A stretch of 64,000 nucleotides of DNA, taken from assembly GCA_965279095.1 (NCBI GenBank), contig CBDIHH010000006.1, positions 889,612 through 953,611 of the forward strand, given 5' to 3'. The notes under the pieces were generated by a model that was given only the letters and a program-made list of their open reading frames with translations, did not search any database and was not told where the DNA came from. Origin of the DNA: CBDIHH01 sp965279095. Lineage in GTDB: Bacteria; Pseudomonadota; Alphaproteobacteria; Caulobacterales; Caulobacteraceae. Of this stretch, positions 11,328-20,932 are shown one piece after another. Position numbers and translations under genes: made by a program. The stretch's first letter is position 1; every line of letters begins with the position of its first letter.

Positions 11328-11678
11328 CTAGTAGCGCCGATAGCCGTCGCGATTGTCGCGATGGTCGCGGTCGCCGCGGTAGTCGCGGTCATGGCGCTCG
11401 ACGCGGATGCGGGCGCTGAGCGTGTCGAGGCGCCGGTCGAGATCACGGCGCTCCCAGGCGCTGAGGCCGTTCTGGCGATAGCGCCGCTCCAACCGCTCGA
11501 TCTGACGGTAGTCGGCGCGCAGGCGCACGGCCTCGTGGCGGGTGATGCTGCCGCTGCGCACGCCCATCTCGATACGGCGCTCGATGTTGTCCTGCCGCAC
11601 ATTGACGTTCTGGGCCATGGCCGGGGCGGCGACCGCCAGGGTGGAGGCGGCCAGCAGAGGGATCAGGAAGCGTTTCAT
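11328..11678 (-). CDS. Small periplasmic protein with Arg/Asp-rich tail
   Basis: 116 aa, not recognised as a named family. The start at 11678 is fixed by AAGGAGA 7 nt upstream; the open frame extends further 5' without support. A clear signal peptide (MKRFLIPLLAAS..., cut after PAMAQ near residue 20) precedes a helical, strongly charged region with repeated ERR/DRR, ending in a low-complexity stretch rich in Arg, Asp, Tyr, His and Asn. Sequence similarity to known enzymes is not apparent. It is a single transcription unit divergent from serC, with its own terminator at 11217-11251. Confidence 0.85.
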   Translation of the reverse strand: MKRFLIPLLAASTLAVAAPAMAQNVNVRQDNIERRIEMGVRSGSITRHEAVRLRADYRQIERLERRYRQNGLSAWERRDLDRRLDTLSARIRVERHDRDYRGDRDHRDNRDGYRRY

Positions 11679-11833
11679 GAGAGGTTCTCCTTTTCGATGG
11701 CGTCGGCCATGGACGCATCTAACCAGCCGCCGCTTGACCCCAGGCTGAACCGCCTTGGTTACTTGCGGTTCATCTTGTCGGGACAGAAAAGTCTCGCCTT
11801 CTCGGCGAATAGGTGTATCACCGCCGCGGGCCA

Positions 11834-11874
11834 CGCCCTCCCAACGGGGCGCAGTCCATCTGTAAGGATGGGAG
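11834..11874 (+). promoter_or_regulatory. serC leader, two hairpins with the ribosome site in the second
   Basis: Directly before serC are hairpin 1, CGCCC (11834-11838) with GGGCG (11847-11851), and hairpin 2, CCATC (11856-11860) with GATGG (11867-11871), loop TGTAAG. The Shine-Dalgarno GGAG (11871-11874) overlaps the 3' arm of hairpin 2 and is 9 nt from the ATG. A conserved serC leader RNA is known upstream of alphaproteobacterial serC-serA operons; position and shape fit it, but the exact covariance match cannot be computed here. Confidence 0.6.
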
Positions 11875-11883
11875 ACAATCCGA

Positions 11884-13053
11884 ATGACGACCCTGGCCAA
11901 GCCAGCGATGCGCCCCGCGCGTCCCGAATTCTCCTCCGGCCCGTGCGCCAAGCGCCCCGGATGGGATGTTTCAAAACTTCAAGGCGCCCTTGTCGGGCGG
12001 TCCCACCGGTCCAAGCCCGGCAAGGCCCGTCTGAAACAGGCGATCGACGAAACCCGCGCCGTGCTGCAGGTCCCGGCCGATTTCCTCATCGGCATCGTGC
12101 CGGGCTCGGACACCGGCGCCGTCGAGATGGCCATGTGGTCGATGCTCGGCGCCCGACCCGTTCAACTTCTGGCCTTCGAATCCTTCGGCAAGGACTGGGT
12201 GACCGACGTCACCAAGCAGCTGAAGATCGAGGCCGAGGTCCTGTCCGCGCCCTACGGCCAGATCCCCGACCTGACCAAGGTCCGCAAGGACGCCGACCTG
12301 GTGTTCACCTGGAACGGCACGACCTCAGGCGCTCGCATCCCCAATGGCGACTTCATCGCCGCCGACCGCGAGGGCGTCACCATCTGTGACGCGACCTCGG
12401 CGGCCTTCGCCCAGGATCTGCCCTGGGACAAGCTCGATGTGGTGACCTTCTCCTGGCAGAAGGCGCTGGGCGGGGAGGCGGCCCACGGGGTGCTCATCCT
12501 CAGCCCCCGCGCCGTCGCCCGGCTGGAAAGCTACACGCCGTCCTGGCCCATGCCGAAGCTCTTCCGCATGACCAAGGGCGGCAAGGTCAGCCTCGACATC
12601 TTCGAGGGCGCCACCATCAACACGCCTTCGATGCTGTGCGTCGAGGATGTGCTGGACGCCCTGAAATGGGGCGCCTCGATCGGCGGGCTGCAGGGCATGC
12701 GCGCCCGCGCGGACGCCAATCTGGCGGCGCTGGAAGCCTGGGTCGCCAAGACCGCCTGGGTTGATTTCCTGGCTGCAGACAAGGCGATCCGCTCCAACAC
12801 CTCGGTGTGCCTCAAGGTCGTCGATCCGCGGATCACCGCCCTGACGGACGACGCCCAGGCCGACTTCGCCAAGAAACTGGCCGGCCTGCTGGAGAAGGAA
12901 AACGTCGCCCTCGACGCCGCAGGTTATCGCGACGCCCCGGCCGGCCTGCGCCTCTGGTGCGGCGCCACGGTGGATACGGACGACGTCGTCGCCCTGACCC
13001 CCTGGCTCGACTGGGCCTTCGAGACCCTCGCGGCCGAGCTGCAGCCGGCCTGA
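11884..13053 (+). CDS. serC: Phosphoserine aminotransferase
   Basis: 389 aa PLP enzyme that converts 3-phosphohydroxypyruvate to phosphoserine. It is the longer alphaproteobacterial/archaeal-type SerC. Visible are FSSGPCAKRPGW, GRSHRSK, the SDTGAVEMAMWSML cofactor region and SWQKALGGE, in which Lys is the Schiff-base residue. A structured leader carrying the ribosome site lies just upstream. serA follows after a 165-nt gap with a palindrome, so both steps of serine synthesis are side by side. Confidence 0.96.
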   Translation: MTTLAKPAMRPARPEFSSGPCAKRPGWDVSKLQGALVGRSHRSKPGKARLKQAIDETRAVLQVPADFLIGIVPGSDTGAVEMAMWSMLGARPVQLLAFESFGKDWVTDVTKQLKIEAEVLSAPYGQIPDLTKVRKDADLVFTWNGTTSGARIPNGDFIAADREGVTICDATSAAFAQDLPWDKLDVVTFSWQKALGGEAAHGVLILSPRAVARLESYTPSWPMPKLFRMTKGGKVSLDIFEGATINTPSMLCVEDVLDALKWGASIGGLQGMRARADANLAALEAWVAKTAWVDFLAADKAIRSNTSVCLKVVDPRITALTDDAQADFAKKLAGLLEKENVALDAAGYRDAPAGLRLWCGATVDTDDVVALTPWLDWAFETLAAELQPA

Positions 13054-13063
13054 TCGTGCGTCC

Positions 13064-13148
13064 TTCGAGGCCCCCTGCGGGGGCGCCTCAGGATGGGGAC
13101 CGTGATTTGATGTCCTCATGCTGAGGCGCCCGCAACGCGGGCCTCGAA
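13064..13148. repeat. Cloverleaf-like intergenic palindrome between serC and serA
   Basis: Outer arms TTCGAGGC (13064-13071) and GCCTCGAA (13141-13148). Inside are a left hairpin CCCCCTGCGGGGG (13071-13083), a central stem GGCGCCTCA (13082-13090) with TGAGGCGCC (13122-13130), and a right hairpin CCCGCAACGCGGG (13129-13141). The order outer stem, left hairpin, central arm, right hairpin is the same as at 32821-32930. No coding sequence is seen in the element. Confidence 0.75.
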
Positions 13149-13218
13149 CCACCCTTCCGCGTCTTCCCCTCCGCTATGGCGCTGCGACGCAGCGGCCAGC
13201 ACCACAAGGAAATCCCCC

Positions 13219-14796
13219 ATGTCCCCCCGCGTTCTCATCGCCGACAAGCTTTCCCCCGCCGCCGTCGCCATCTTCGCCCAGCGCGGCGTCCAGGCCGACG
13301 TCAAGACCGGCCTGACCAAGGACCAGTTGCTCGAGATCATCGACCAGTACGACGGCCTGGCTGTCCGCTCGGCGACCAAGGCCGACAAGGACGTCATCGC
13401 CCGGGCCAAGAACCTCAAGGTCATCGGCCGCGCCGGGATCGGCGTCGACAATGTCGATATCCCCGCCGCCACCGCCGCCGGCATCGTGGTGATGAACACC
13501 CCCTTCGGCAACTCCATCACCACCGCCGAGCACGCCATCGCCATGATGTTCGCCCTGGCCCGCCAGCTTCCCGCGGCGGACCTCTCCACCCAGGCCGGCA
13601 AGTGGGAGAAGAACCGCTTCATGGGGGTCGAGCTGTTCGGCAAGACCCTCGGCCTGATCGGCGCCGGCAACATCGGCTCCATCGTCGCCGACCGCGCCAT
13701 CGGCCTGAAGATGAAGGTGGTCGCCTATGATCCCTTCCTGTCGGCCGAGCGCGCCGTGGAGATCGGCGTCGAGAAGGTCGAACTGGACGATCTGCTGGCC
13801 CGCGCCGACTTCATCACCCTGCACACCCCGCTGACCGACAAGACGCGCAACATCCTGTCGGCCGAGGCCCTGGCCAAGACCAAGAAGGGCGTGATGATCG
13901 TCAACTGCGCCCGCGGCGGCCTGGTGGACGAGGCGGCCCTGCGCGCCCTGCTGGACTCCGGCCATGTGGGCGGTGCGGGCTTTGACGTCTTCGTCGAGGA
14001 GCCGGCCAAGCAGAACGTCCTGTTCGGCGCCGAGAACTTCGTCGCCACCCCCCACCTGGGCGCCTCCACCAACGAGGCCCAGGAGAACGTCGCCCTGCAG
14101 GTCGCCGACCAGATGGCCGACTACCTGCTTACCGGCGCCGTCTCCAACGCCCTCAACAGCCCGTCGGTGACCGCCGACGAGGCGCCCAAGCTGAAGCCGT
14201 TCGTGGCCCTGGCCGAGAAGCTCGGCGCCTTCGCCGGCCAGCTGATCGACAAAGGGATAAAGTCCATCGAGATCGCCTACCAGGGCGAGGTGGCCGGCCT
14301 CAACGTCAAGCCGCTGACGGCCTCCGCCCTGGCCGGCATCCTGCGCCCCGCCATGGCCGAGGTGAACATGGTCTCGGCCCCGGCCGTCGCCCGCGAGCGC
14401 GGCATCACCGTGTCGGAGTCCCGCCAGGAGACCTCCGACGTCTATGAGAGCCTGATCCGGGTGACCATCGAGGCTGACGGCGGCAAGCGGACCCTGTCCG
14501 GCACCGTCATCGGCGGCTCGCCCCGCCTGGTCGACCTCAACGGCATCGAGCTGGACGCGGCCTTCTCGGCGCACATGCTCTACGTCGAGAACCAGGACAA
14601 GCCGGGCTTCATCGGCGCCCTGGGCAGCGTGCTGGGGGAGGCGAATGTCAACATCGCCACTTTCAACCTCGGCCGCAAGGCCGCCGGCGGCGACGCCCTG
14701 CTGATCATCTCCCTCGACCAGACGCCCACCGCCGAGGTGCTGGCCAAGGTCGAGGGGCTGCCGCAGGTCAAGGAAGTGCGCTCGCTGCGGTTCTAG
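13219..14796 (+). CDS. serA: D-3-phosphoglycerate dehydrogenase
   Basis: 525 aa, first step of serine synthesis, oxidising 3-phosphoglycerate with NAD. The substrate domain holds GRAGIGVDNVD, the Rossmann domain GLIGAGNIGSIVADRA, then the catalytic Arg in NCARGGLVDE, the Glu in FDVFVEEPA and the His in ATPHLGAST. After the intervening domain a C-terminal ACT domain begins near residue 450 (FSAHMLYVENQDKPGFIGA), so serine feedback is likely. Length fits the long SerA form with intervening and ACT domains. Confidence 0.97.
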   Translation: MSPRVLIADKLSPAAVAIFAQRGVQADVKTGLTKDQLLEIIDQYDGLAVRSATKADKDVIARAKNLKVIGRAGIGVDNVDIPAATAAGIVVMNTPFGNSITTAEHAIAMMFALARQLPAADLSTQAGKWEKNRFMGVELFGKTLGLIGAGNIGSIVADRAIGLKMKVVAYDPFLSAERAVEIGVEKVELDDLLARADFITLHTPLTDKTRNILSAEALAKTKKGVMIVNCARGGLVDEAALRALLDSGHVGGAGFDVFVEEPAKQNVLFGAENFVATPHLGASTNEAQENVALQVADQMADYLLTGAVSNALNSPSVTADEAPKLKPFVALAEKLGAFAGQLIDKGIKSIEIAYQGEVAGLNVKPLTASALAGILRPAMAEVNMVSAPAVARERGITVSESRQETSDVYESLIRVTIEADGGKRTLSGTVIGGSPRLVDLNGIELDAAFSAHMLYVENQDKPGFIGALGSVLGEANVNIATFNLGRKAAGGDALLIISLDQTPTAEVLAKVEGLPQVKEVRSLRF

Positions 14797-14835
14797 GTTT
14801 CGACAAGCGGGTCTCGACCCGCTACAACGCGTCAA

Positions 14836-14877
14836 GTCGTCCTCGCCCCGCGTCCGCCGCGGGGGGAGGACGACTTT
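14836..14877 (+). terminator. Long hairpin after serA
   Basis: The arm GTCGTCCTC-G-CCCCGCG (14836-14852) pairs with CGCGGGG-G-GAGGACGAC ending at 14874, a 9+7 bp stem with one mismatch, followed by only TTT. It separates serA from purA. It may be an attenuating terminator or another palindromic repeat; the short T-run keeps the call weak. Confidence 0.45.
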
Positions 14878-14896
14878 GCCATGTCAGGAGATCGCT

Positions 14897-16189
<1,293 letters not shown>

Positions 16190-16246
16190 TACCGCCGCTA
16201 ACGGCGGGGCGGCCCCGTAAGCGGGTGTTTACCCCTTTTGGCCATT

Positions 16247-17104
16247 ATGCCTGATCTCCTTTCGGGGCGGGACGTGGCTGCAGATATCAAGATTTCGCCC
16301 AAGGGGGCGCCGATCCTGGAGCGGGTCCTGCTGGTCGACGCCAATCCGTCGACCGCCAGGCTGCTCAGCGATCTGTTGCGCAACGTCAGCCTGTGCCAGG
16401 TTCACCACGCCGCCACCGATGCGCGGGCGATGATCCTGGCGCGCGATCTCGACCCGCAGATCATCTTCGTGGAGATGTCGGCGAGCGGGGTCGATGGGCT
16501 GGACTTCACCCGCCGCCTGCGCCGCAGCGACTTCAGCAGCCGCGAATGCCCCGTGGTGATGGTCACCGCCGAGGCCACCGCCGCGGGCATTCTGGCCGCC
16601 CGCGATGCGGGGGTGCACGAGTTCCTCCGCCGGCCCTTCACCATGGGCGACCTGCAGAAGCGCATCGACGCCGTGGCCCTGCGCAAACGCGACTGGGTGG
16701 AGGCGGTGGCCTATGTCGGCCCCGACCGGCGTCGTTTCAACTCGGCCGACTATTCGGGACCGCGCAAGCGCAGGACCGACCAGGGCACCCCCGAGATCCA
16801 GCGGATCGGTCAGGCGCTGAAGATCATCCGCGCCGCCGTCGCCGCCATCGAGAAGGACCCCAAGCAGGTCTTCCGTGCGCTCAAGGCCCAGGCCGACACC
16901 CTGGCGACCATCTCAGCCACCAGCCCCAAGCACCAGGCGATGGGCGTCGCGGCCAATGGCCTGCAGATCTACCTGGCCGAGGCCCTCAAGGCCGGCCGCC
17001 TCTCGCGCGAGCAACTGGAGCGCCATGCGGCGGCGATCATGATCGCCGCCCCCGCGGACGCCCAGGCCGACGCCGCTCCCCGGGAAGGGGAGCGGGCCGC
17101 CTAG
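16247..17104 (+). CDS. Degenerate receiver-domain protein with a VGPDRRR motif
   Basis: 285 aa. An N-terminal CheY-like fold (about 24-145) is followed by a VGPDRRRF motif near 160 and a helical C-terminal domain. Key phosphorylation residues are altered: the acceptor Asp position is Glu76 (FVEMS), the acidic pair is D31-A32 and the conserved Lys is Arg129 (FLRRPF); Thr108 is kept. It may therefore act constitutively or as a scaffold. Start: ATG at 16247 preferred over a TTG at 16238; neither has a good ribosome site. VGPDRR-type motifs recur in alphaproteobacterial regulators of unknown function. Confidence 0.8.
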   Translation: MPDLLSGRDVAADIKISPKGAPILERVLLVDANPSTARLLSDLLRNVSLCQVHHAATDARAMILARDLDPQIIFVEMSASGVDGLDFTRRLRRSDFSSRECPVVMVTAEATAAGILAARDAGVHEFLRRPFTMGDLQKRIDAVALRKRDWVEAVAYVGPDRRRFNSADYSGPRKRRTDQGTPEIQRIGQALKIIRAAVAAIEKDPKQVFRALKAQADTLATISATSPKHQAMGVAANGLQIYLAEALKAGRLSREQLERHAAAIMIAAPADAQADAAPREGERAA

Positions 17105-17128
17105 GGACTGGCTGAGCCGCAGGCCGGC

Positions 17129-18019
17129 TCAGACGTTGACGACGTTCCGCTCGATCGCGGCCGCCTGCATCGACTTCTGGAGCTTCTCGAACGCCCGCAC
17201 CTCGATCTGGCGCACCCGCTCGCGACTGACTCCGTATTGCGAGGCCAGCTCTTCCAGGGTGGTCGGATTGTCCTGCAGCCGGCGCTGGGTGAGGATGTGG
17301 CGCTCGCGGTCGGTGAGTTCCTTCATGGCGTCTCCGAGGAGCGACATGCGGATGGCGCTCTCCTCGGACTCGGCGACCTGCGTTTCCTGGCTGACGGCCG
17401 TGTCGTCGGCCAGCCAGTCCTGCCACTCGCTCTCGGAGTCCGCGCGCATGGGGGCGTTCAGCGACGAGTCGCCGCCCGAAAGGCGCCGGTTCATCGAGAT
17501 CACCTCGGAGTCGAGGACGCCCAGCTTGGTGGCGATCTCGCTCACCTGCTCGGGGCGCATGTCGCCTTCCTCCAGGGCGCTGATCTCGCTCTTCATGCGC
17601 CGCAGGTTGAAGAACAGCTTCTTTTGCGCCGCGGTGGTGCCCATCTTCACCAGCGACCAGGACCGCAGGATGTATTCCTGGATCGAGGCGCGGATCCACC
17701 ACATGGCGTAGGTGGCCAGGCGGAACCCCTTGTCGGGCTCGAACTTCTTGACCGCCTGCATGAGGCCGACGTTGCCTTCGGAGATCACCTCGCCGATGGG
17801 CAGCCCATAGCCCCGGTAGCCCATGGCGATCTTGGCCACCAGGCGCAGGTGGGAGGTCACCAGCTGATGGGCGGCCTCGGAGTCCTCATGCTCCTTCCAG
17901 GCCTTGGCCAGCATGAATTCCTGGTCCTTGGCGAGCATCGGGAACTTGCGGATTTCGCTCAGATAGCGCGACAGGCCGCCTTCCGGGGTCATCAGCGCGA
18001 GCGGCGTTGCAGTAGCCAT
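17129..18019 (-). CDS. rpoH: RNA polymerase sigma-32 heat-shock factor
   Basis: 296 aa. It directs transcription of chaperone and protease genes under heat stress. Region 2 is visible as HLRLVAKIAMGYRGYGLPIGEVISEGNVGLMQA with WWIRASIQEYILRSWSLVK, and the RpoH box QKKLFFNLR identifies it as RpoH rather than RpoD or RpoS. Region 4 ends with YGVSRERVRQIEVRAFEKLQ. GAGGGGA precedes the ATG. A predicted heat-shock-type promoter at 18091-18122 suggests autoregulation. Confidence 0.97.
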   Translation of the reverse strand: MATATPLALMTPEGGLSRYLSEIRKFPMLAKDQEFMLAKAWKEHEDSEAAHQLVTSHLRLVAKIAMGYRGYGLPIGEVISEGNVGLMQAVKKFEPDKGFRLATYAMWWIRASIQEYILRSWSLVKMGTTAAQKKLFFNLRRMKSEISALEEGDMRPEQVSEIATKLGVLDSEVISMNRRLSGGDSSLNAPMRADSESEWQDWLADDTAVSQETQVAESEESAIRMSLLGDAMKELTDRERHILTQRRLQDNPTTLEELASQYGVSRERVRQIEVRAFEKLQKSMQAAAIERNVVNV

Positions 18020-18090
18020 GGTTCATCCCCTCGGTTTCGAAACCGGCGCTGCCCGCACACACGCGCGCGTCATCACGCCCCCACAACTCG

Positions 18091-18122
18091 GGTAGATAGG
18101 TTTCCGTTGCGTTGGTTCCAAC
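18091..18122 (-). promoter_or_regulatory. Predicted RpoH-type promoter of rpoH
   Basis: On the minus strand GTTG, an 18-nt spacer and CCTATCTACC closely match the alphaproteobacterial heat-shock promoter CTTG-N17/18-CYTATNTNNG (3 of 4 and all but the last G). It ends about 70 nt before the rpoH start. Autoregulation of rpoH by sigma-32 is known in Caulobacter. Confidence 0.5.
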
Positions 18123-18185
18123 GAACTATACGCCGAAAGCGCAATAACCGATCACCCAGGTCGGGTATTTTTTCTCATCGCCCTG

Positions 18186-19193
18186 TCAGGCCAGCTTGGC
18201 GAGCAGTCTTTCCAGGGCCGCCATGTCGGCAGGCGGGGGAGTCTCGAACCGCAGGGCCTCGCCGGTGACGGGATGGCGAAACCCCAGGACAGCGGCGTGC
18301 AGGGCCTGCCGCTGCAGGCCCGCCTGGGCGATGGCGTCCCGGACCGGGCCGGCGGGCACGCCGGAGCCATAGGTGGCGTCGCCGAGGATCGGATGGCCCT
18401 TGGACGCCAGGTGGACGCGGATCTGGTGGGTCCGGCCGGTCTCCAGCTGGCAGGAGACGCGGCTGGCGGACGGCCGCTCAAGGGGACCGTAGGGCTTCTC
18501 AACGGCATAGTGGGTGATCGCGGTGCGCCCGCCGGTCTTCAACACCGCCATCTTCTTGCGATCCCCGGCCGAGCGGCCGATCTGCGTCTCGATGGTCCCG
18601 CGCCGGGGGTAGGGGGCGCCGCGCGCCAGGGCCACGTAGCGCCGCTCCATATCGTGGGCCGCGAACATCGCCGACAGGGCGCCGTGGGCCTGGTCCGTCT
18701 TGGCGGCCACCATGACGCCGGAAGTGTCCTTGTCCAGGCGATGGACGATCCCGGGCCGGGCCACCCCGCCGATCCCCGACAGGCTGCCGGCGCAGTGGAA
18801 GAGGAGGGCGTTCACCAGGGTGTGGGCCCAGGACCCCGGCGCCGGATGGGCGGCCATGCCGGCGGGCTTGTCGATGACGATCAGGTGGGCGTCCTCGAAC
18901 AGGACCGTCAGGGGGATGTCCTCGGGCTCCGGCTCGGCAGCGCGGGCCGGGGGCAGGACCAGGGCGTAGCGACCGGGCGCCGCCTTGCCCGAGACCTCGG
19001 TGACGGCGACGCCGTCGCGCGAAAGGGCGCCCTGGCCGATGAGCGCCTGCAGGCGCGCGCGCGACAGATCCGGCCAGCGGCCGGCGAGCGCCTTGTCCAG
19101 CCGATCTCGCTCCTCGCCGGGCTCGAGCTGCAGGATTAGAGTGTCCGTCCCGCCCGGCTCGTCAGTCTCGATGTCTTCGACGTCCTCGTCCAT
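18186..19193 (-). CDS. rluD: RluD-type 23S rRNA pseudouridine synthase
   Basis: 335 aa RluA/RluD family enzyme that isomerises uridines in large-subunit rRNA. An S4-like RNA-binding segment (about 27-75) precedes the catalytic domain with HRLDKDTSG (151-159, catalytic Asp154). Also visible are DKPAGMAAHP and the conserved QLETGRTHQIRVHLA. The acidic N-terminal extension DEDVEDIETDE is typical of alphaproteobacterial members. It lies upstream of rpoH on the same strand, 166 nt away. RluC cannot be fully excluded without phylogeny. Confidence 0.9.
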   Translation of the reverse strand: MDEDVEDIETDEPGGTDTLILQLEPGEERDRLDKALAGRWPDLSRARLQALIGQGALSRDGVAVTEVSGKAAPGRYALVLPPARAAEPEPEDIPLTVLFEDAHLIVIDKPAGMAAHPAPGSWAHTLVNALLFHCAGSLSGIGGVARPGIVHRLDKDTSGVMVAAKTDQAHGALSAMFAAHDMERRYVALARGAPYPRRGTIETQIGRSAGDRKKMAVLKTGGRTAITHYAVEKPYGPLERPSASRVSCQLETGRTHQIRVHLASKGHPILGDATYGSGVPAGPVRDAIAQAGLQRQALHAAVLGFRHPVTGEALRFETPPPADMAALERLLAKLA

Positions 19194-19265
19194 GGCCCCT
19201 TAGAGCATGGGTTGCGCCGCGGCGCGCCCCGTCAGATGCTGCCGTCCTCGACAGGAGTCCGACGC

Positions 19266-19565
19266 ATGGAAATCCGCATCCTCAAAGATCTCAAGACCCG
19301 ACTGGAGGATCCCGACAACCTGCGGGAGTTCAAGGTCGTGGCGGAGACCGCCAAGGACAGCCTCGAGCATGTCGGCCAGGCCCTGACCGCGGCCGGGGCG
19401 GGGGTTATCGACGCCACCCATGCGTGGATTTCCGAGCAGTGGCTGCGCGCCCAGAACGGCGACGCCGCATGGCAGGACGGCCTGGGCAAGGTCGTGGACT
19501 ACGCCAAGTCCAAGGGATGGGTCGACGACAAGGGGCATATCCGCGCCCACATCGAGTGGAAATAG
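19266..19565 (+). CDS. Conserved small protein of unknown function
   Basis: 99 aa, no recognised family. AGGAG at 19253-19257 sits 8 nt from the ATG, which fixes the start. The protein is mixed charge and probably cytosolic: a predicted helix carrying LKDLKTRLEDPDNLREFK, a central Ala/Gly-rich stretch and a C-terminal part rich in Trp, Lys and Asp. No signal peptide or membrane segment is seen. It ends 1 nt before the hisI stop on the other strand. Confidence 0.75.
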   Translation: MEIRILKDLKTRLEDPDNLREFKVVAETAKDSLEHVGQALTAAGAGVIDATHAWISEQWLRAQNGDAAWQDGLGKVVDYAKSKGWVDDKGHIRAHIEWK

Positions 19566-19566
19566 C

Positions 19567-19965
19567 TCAGGGCCGCTCCACCAGCCGGCCATTCTCCAGG
19601 ACCCGGTAGAAGCAGGACCGGAAGCCCACGTGGCAGGCGCCCCCGTCGCCCCCCACGGTGACCTTGAGCAGGATCGCGTCCTGGTCGCAGTCTACGCGGA
19701 GCTCATCCACCCTCTGAAGCTGGCCCGAGGTTTCGCCCTTTTTCCAGAGGCTTTGGCGCGATCGGCTGAAGTAGTGCGCGAAGCCGGTGTCGAGGGTCAG
19801 TCGTAGGGCCTCGGCGTTCATCCAGGCGACCATCAGCACCTCGCCGGAGGCGCTGTCCGTGGCCACGGCGCAGACCAGACCCTGGCCGTCGAACCGCGGG
19901 GCGAGCACGTCGCCCCGCTCGAGGTCGGTTTTAGTCGGGGCGGTGGGGAATGGCGACTGGCTCAT
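19567..19965 (-). CDS. hisI: Phosphoribosyl-AMP cyclohydrolase
   Basis: 132 aa, the third step of histidine synthesis, opening the adenine ring of PR-AMP. The family motifs are all present: VAWMNAEAL, YFSRSRQSLWKKGETSG, the metal-binding DCDQDA and GGACHVGFRSCFYR with its zinc Cys residues. The domain is not fused to HisE, as is usual in alphaproteobacteria. Not in a his cluster. Confidence 0.95.
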   Translation of the reverse strand: MSQSPFPTAPTKTDLERGDVLAPRFDGQGLVCAVATDSASGEVLMVAWMNAEALRLTLDTGFAHYFSRSRQSLWKKGETSGQLQRVDELRVDCDQDAILLKVTVGGDGGACHVGFRSCFYRVLENGRLVERP

Positions 19966-20029
19966 CGCTTTTCAAAGCCTCCGCCGCCTGGGGCCTGTCA
20001 AGCGCGGCGACTCCGGCCATTGTTGATCG

Positions 20030-20932
20030 ATGTCCATCATCGACCAGGCCAAGCGTGCTGTCGCCGACGTCGACGCCCGCGCCCGGCCATGGTCGTACCG
20101 GGCCCGATGGCGGCGATGGGCGTATGAATTCCTGCTGTTTGGTCTGAAGCAGGCCTGGGCCAGCCTCTACGGCGGCCTGATGCTGGCGCTCCTTTTGGGC
20201 ACCTTCCTCATCTATCCGAAGGGGTCGGCGCTTGCCCGCTACGACTTTCTCGTCCTGGCCGCGCTCCTACTCCAGGCCGCCCTCCTGTGGCTGAAGCTTG
20301 AGACCTGGAAGGAGGCTGGGGTGATCCTCATCTTCCACGTCGTCGGGACGGGCATGGAGGTGTTCAAGACCGCACACGGCTCTTGGGTCTACCCGGAGGC
20401 CAGCCTGCTGCGCCTTGGCGGCGTGCCGCTGTTCACCGGATTCATGTACGCCTGCGTCGGCAGCTACATGGCCCGCGCCATCCGCCTGTTCGACATCGGA
20501 TTCGACCGCTATCCGCCCGTATGGGCGACCTGGCTCCTGGCGGTTTTGGCCTACGTCAACTTCTTCACCGACGCCTACGGCCTCGATTTCCGCTGGGCGC
20601 TGTTCGGCTATTCTGCGGTGCTGTTTGGCCGGGTAGGGTTCTGGTTCAGGCCCGATGACCGCTATCGGCGCATGCCGATGATCGTCGGCTTTCTGCTTGT
20701 CGCCCTGTTCATATGGATAGCCGAGAACCTCGGCACCTTCGCCAGCGCCTGGGTCTACCCAAGCCAGAAGGACGGCTGGCGCGTCGTCTCCATCGCCAAA
20801 ATGGGCTCGTGGTATCTGCTGATGATGCTGAGTTTCGTGCTCGTCACCGCCGTCAGTCGCCCCGGCGTATCGCGCGAGCGACCGCAGGCGGAGCCGGCGA
20901 CGTTCTCGCGCCGCCGGCCGCCAAGGCGCTGA
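20030..20932 (+). CDS. DUF817 (YoaT-like) integral membrane protein
   Basis: 300 aa with about eight hydrophobic segments starting near residue 45. The conserved features fit the DUF817 family: KQAWASLYGG at the front, HVVGTGMEVFKTAHGSWVYPE with conserved His/Glu/Lys in the middle, PLFTGFMYACVGSY, and a late ENLGTFASAWVYP. The cellular role of the family is unknown. Its stop codon abuts that of folE on the opposite strand. Confidence 0.8.
   Translation: MSIIDQAKRAVADVDARARPWSYRARWRRWAYEFLLFGLKQAWASLYGGLMLALLLGTFLIYPKGSALARYDFLVLAALLLQAALLWLKLETWKEAGVILIFHVVGTGMEVFKTAHGSWVYPEASLLRLGGVPLFTGFMYACVGSYMARAIRLFDIGFDRYPPVWATWLLAVLAYVNFFTDAYGLDFRWALFGYSAVLFGRVGFWFRPDDRYRRMPMIVGFLLVALFIWIAENLGTFASAWVYPSQKDGWRVVSIAKMGSWYLLMMLSFVLVTAVSRPGVSRERPQAEPATFSRRRPPRR

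Noticed and set aside
18158..18180. ACCC-GGGT followed by T6 as a terminator
   Set aside because: It faces the plus direction between two minus-strand genes and has only a 4-bp stem.
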